From an uncultured Bacilli bacterium (GTDB lineage Bacteria; Bacillota_I; Bacilli_A; RF39; UBA660): DNA of 9,383 nucleotides. Position numbers and translations under genes: made by a program. Location: NCBI GenBank assembly GCA_934130265.1, contig CAKOYC010000032.1, positions 1-9,383 on the forward strand. The letters are read 5' to 3'. Below the pieces are notes generated by a model. It had not been told where the DNA came from, did not search any database, and saw only the letters and a program-made list of their open reading frames with translations. This document shows, piece by piece, positions 7,772-9,383 of this stretch. Each line of letters opens with the position of its first letter. The stretch's first letter is position 1.

Positions 7772-8995
7772 ATGAATATGGAACCATTAGCAAAAAAACT
7801 AGAACCTAAGTCTTTAAGTGACGTTTTAGGACAAAAGCATTTAATTGGAAAAGGAGCAATTTTAAGAAACTTAGTAGAAAAGAAAAAACTAGTTTCGATG
7901 ATTTTATATGGAAAACCTGGTATTGGAAAAACCTCTATTGCTAGGTCTATTGTTAATGATTTAGATATGCCTTATCGTTTTTTAAATGCTACTATTAATA
8001 ACAAGAAAGATTTTGATACCGTAGTTTCTGAAGCAAAAATTTATAATGGTATGATTCTTATCATGGATGAGATTCATCGTCTTAATAAGGATAAACAGGA
8101 TTTACTACTACCTCAATTAGAAAGTGGTTTAATAACACTTATCGGAATGACTACCTCTAATCCCTATCATGCTATTAATCCAGCTATTAGAAGTAGATGT
8201 CAATTATTTGAACTTAACGAGTTAGAAACTACTGATATTATTGAAGGATTAAATAAAGCAGTTAAATCAACTTATCTTGAAGGTATTACTATCGATGATG
8301 ATACTATTAATTATATTGCTAACTTAGCAGGAAGTGATCTTCGTTATGCTTATAATCTTTTAGAAATTGCTTTCTATGCTAGTAATGATCAAAAAGTAGA
8401 TATTAATCTAATAAAACAAATAAACTCTAAACCTGTTTTCTTTAGTGATAAAAATGGTGATGGTCATTACGATGTCTTATCCGCTTTTCAAAAGTCAATT
8501 AGAGGAAGTGATGTTGATGCTAGTCTACACTATCTAGCAAGATTAATAACAGAAGGAGATTTAGATAGTATTTATCGTAGAATGAGTGTTATCGCTTATG
8601 AAGATATTGGTCTAGCTAATCCTAGTATTGGACCAAAAGTTATAGCAGCTATAGAAGCAGCAGAGCGAGTTGGTCTACCTGAAGCAAGAATTCCTCTTGG
8701 AACTATTGTCACAGAAATGGCTTTATCACCAAAAAGCAATTCAGCCCACCTAGCCTTAGATGAAGCAATTGAAGATATAGAAAAAGGTAATACCGGTAAT
8801 GTTCCTAACCATATAAAGACCGACTCTAAAGAATATTTATATCCTCATGATTATCCTAACTCTTATGTTTATCAAGAGTATCTTCCTAAAAAACTTAAAG
8901 GAAAGAAGTATTATCATCCAAAAACCACTGGCTATGAAAAGAATATAAAAAATTATTATGACTTTATTAAAAATATGAAAAAGAAAGGCTTATAA
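7772..8995 (+). CDS. rarA: Replication-associated recombination protein A (RarA/MgsA AAA+ ATPase)
   Basis: A 407-residue clamp-loader-like AAA+ ATPase that acts at stalled replication forks and single-strand/double-strand junctions (MgsA/RarA in E. coli, WRNIP1 in eukaryotes). The N-terminus shows the family's PLAKKLEPKSLSDVLGQ. Walker A is GKPGIGKTS (47-55), Walker B is LIMDEIH with the Asp/Glu pair at 99-100, sensor 1 is TTSNP (127-131), and the likely arginine finger lies in AIRSRC (138-143). A lid domain with GSDLRYAYNLLE follows. The C-terminal tetramerisation domain includes GSDVDASLHYLARL, RRMSVIAYEDIGLANP and the NVPNHIK motif, ending in YHPKTTGYE. The length is close to the usual family size of about 420-450. 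The gene is divergent from mutS with 97 nt between start codons, and its stop codon lies in the loop of the following terminator. Confidence 0.97.
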   Translation: MNMEPLAKKLEPKSLSDVLGQKHLIGKGAILRNLVEKKKLVSMILYGKPGIGKTSIARSIVNDLDMPYRFLNATINNKKDFDTVVSEAKIYNGMILIMDEIHRLNKDKQDLLLPQLESGLITLIGMTTSNPYHAINPAIRSRCQLFELNELETTDIIEGLNKAVKSTYLEGITIDDDTINYIANLAGSDLRYAYNLLEIAFYASNDQKVDINLIKQINSKPVFFSDKNGDGHYDVLSAFQKSIRGSDVDASLHYLARLITEGDLDSIYRRMSVIAYEDIGLANPSIGPKVIAAIEAAERVGLPEARIPLGTIVTEMALSPKSNSAHLALDEAIEDIEKGNTGNVPNHIKTDSKEYLYPHDYPNSYVYQEYLPKKLKGKKYYHPKTTGYEKNIKNYYDFIKNMKKKGL

Positions 8996-9012
8996 CTGGC
9001 CTTCTTTATTTT
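8980..9012. terminator. Bidirectional intrinsic terminator between rarA and the surface-protein gene
   Basis: AAAGAAAGGC (8980-8989, with the A at 8984 bulged) pairs with GCCTTCTTT (8999-9007) in a 9-bp stem with a 9-nt loop, followed by ATTTT on the plus strand. Read on the minus strand, the same hairpin is followed by a T-rich run, so it can end transcription from both convergent genes. The rarA TAA (8993-8995) lies in the loop, and the opposing stop (9015-9017) is only 3 nt beyond. Confidence 0.75.
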
Positions 9013-9014
9013 CA

Positions 9015-9383
9015 CTATTTAGTTTCGATTTTGAACGGATTAAGAGCACTCCCATCACCCTTAGTTATCAGCGTATTAGCTTTCAGGTTGATAACTGGGC
9101 GAACCTCAGCCGAATCCGTCGCACTAAGCCACGGATACAAACTTCCTGAAGACATTGCATACCAAACGAACGCATTCGAGTAGTTAGCACCGAAGCCAGA
9201 CGGAGAAAGCGTCCAGAAATATCTCGAATTATATAAGTAATAATTCATATTAGTTATATTATAAACTCCTCCTGCTAAGGACACTTCATCTGCTTGAATC
9301 AATCCAATTGGATAATCTAATTTTGCACTTGTACTTGATACTCTAAACTTATCGTTTTCCTGACTGCATTTTAAACTTGGTGT
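9015..9383 (-). CDS. Surface-protein C-terminus with an RPVINLKA-type module, 5' end beyond the window
   Basis: 122 codons are visible, and the frame is open to the right edge. The TTG at 9302 is simply an internal Leu in PIGLIQADEV; no start codon with a ribosome-binding site is seen, so this is the end of a longer gene. In order it shows CSQENDKFRVSS, DYPIGLIQADEVSLAGG, a Tyr/Asn-rich YYLYNSRYFWTLSP, a Trp/Tyr/Ser-rich stretch, VRPVINLKA, and GDGSALNPFKIE before the stop. From memory, this pattern (GLITADE, YWT-SP, GVRPVINL, GDGT-NP) belongs to large exported proteins of gut Firmicutes that resemble DUF6273 and C-type-lectin-like (formylglycine-generating-enzyme-like) folds. Those folds usually display ligand-binding loops. 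There is no LPXTG motif or C-terminal membrane anchor. Function is unknown; adhesion or ligand binding is an inference. Composition changes sharply within the gene. Confidence 0.75.
   Translation of the reverse strand, partial: TPSLKCSQENDKFRVSSTSAKLDYPIGLIQADEVSLAGGVYNITNMNYYLYNSRYFWTLSPSGFGANYSNAFVWYAMSSGSLYPWLSATDSAEVRPVINLKANTLITKGDGSALNPFKIETK
9102..9212 (-). other. Compositionally anomalous, adenine-poor segment in the surface-protein gene (possible variable region)
   Basis: This covers the codons from Thr of YFWTLSP to the first Val of VRPV. By hand count the coding strand has 17 A in 111 nt, far below the A-rich genes around it. GC across 9061-9180 is 56 of 120, against about 30% for 9301-9360. 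Codons TCG, ACG, CCG and GCG recur, and one run of 14 codons (AGT to GTT, about 9102-9143) ends only in T or G. The protein is rich in Trp, Tyr, Ser and Ala here. Its place just before RPVINL matches where lectin-like folds carry variable loops. Confidence 0.45.

Overview
The window is a densely packed, AT-rich piece (roughly 30% GC by eye) of a low-GC Gram-positive-type genome. The standard genetic code fits: stops are TAA or TAG, and Trp is read as TGG. Ribosome-binding sites are good AGGAGG-like sequences. A secreted GH25 muramidase implies a peptidoglycan wall. The last gene is a surface protein ending in an RPVINLKA-type module. I associate that module with uncultured gut Bacilli/Mollicutes-related Firmicutes (RF39-like or Erysipelotrichia-like lineages). 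The lineage is inferred from gene content and style, not from a marker gene.

Layout. Five genes on the minus strand fill 1-7674, in transcription order mutS, GH25 lysozyme, nnr, LytTR regulator, transketolase. A good promoter sits just before mutS. MutS and the lysozyme overlap by 16 nt, and the lysozyme and nnr are 9 nt apart, so these three look like one transcript. A second promoter-like sequence lies in the 48 nt before the LytTR regulator. The regulator's stop codon overlaps the transketolase start by one base (TAATG). rarA runs divergently from mutS across a 97-nt gap with back-to-back promoters. rarA then converges on the surface-protein gene, which enters from the right edge, and a bidirectional hairpin terminator separates them. 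No stretch over 300 nt is empty, and I see no tRNA, rRNA, CRISPR array or insertion sequence.

Functions. mutS and rarA form a genome-maintenance pair (mismatch repair; processing at stalled forks). Nnr repairs hydrated NAD(P)H. Transketolase serves the pentose phosphate pathway. The GH25 enzyme acts on peptidoglycan outside the membrane. The LytTR protein is an AgrA/ComE-like response regulator with no visible kinase partner here.

The two window ends hold the oddest signals. On the left, transketolase is canonical for about 585 residues and then changes to sequence that does not look like transketolase. On the right, the surface protein carries a 111-nt segment with raised GC, strong adenine depletion and unusual codons inside an otherwise AT-rich gene. 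That pattern fits a diversified or imported ligand-binding module. No complete new multi-gene system is evident; the surface-protein segment is the best lead.
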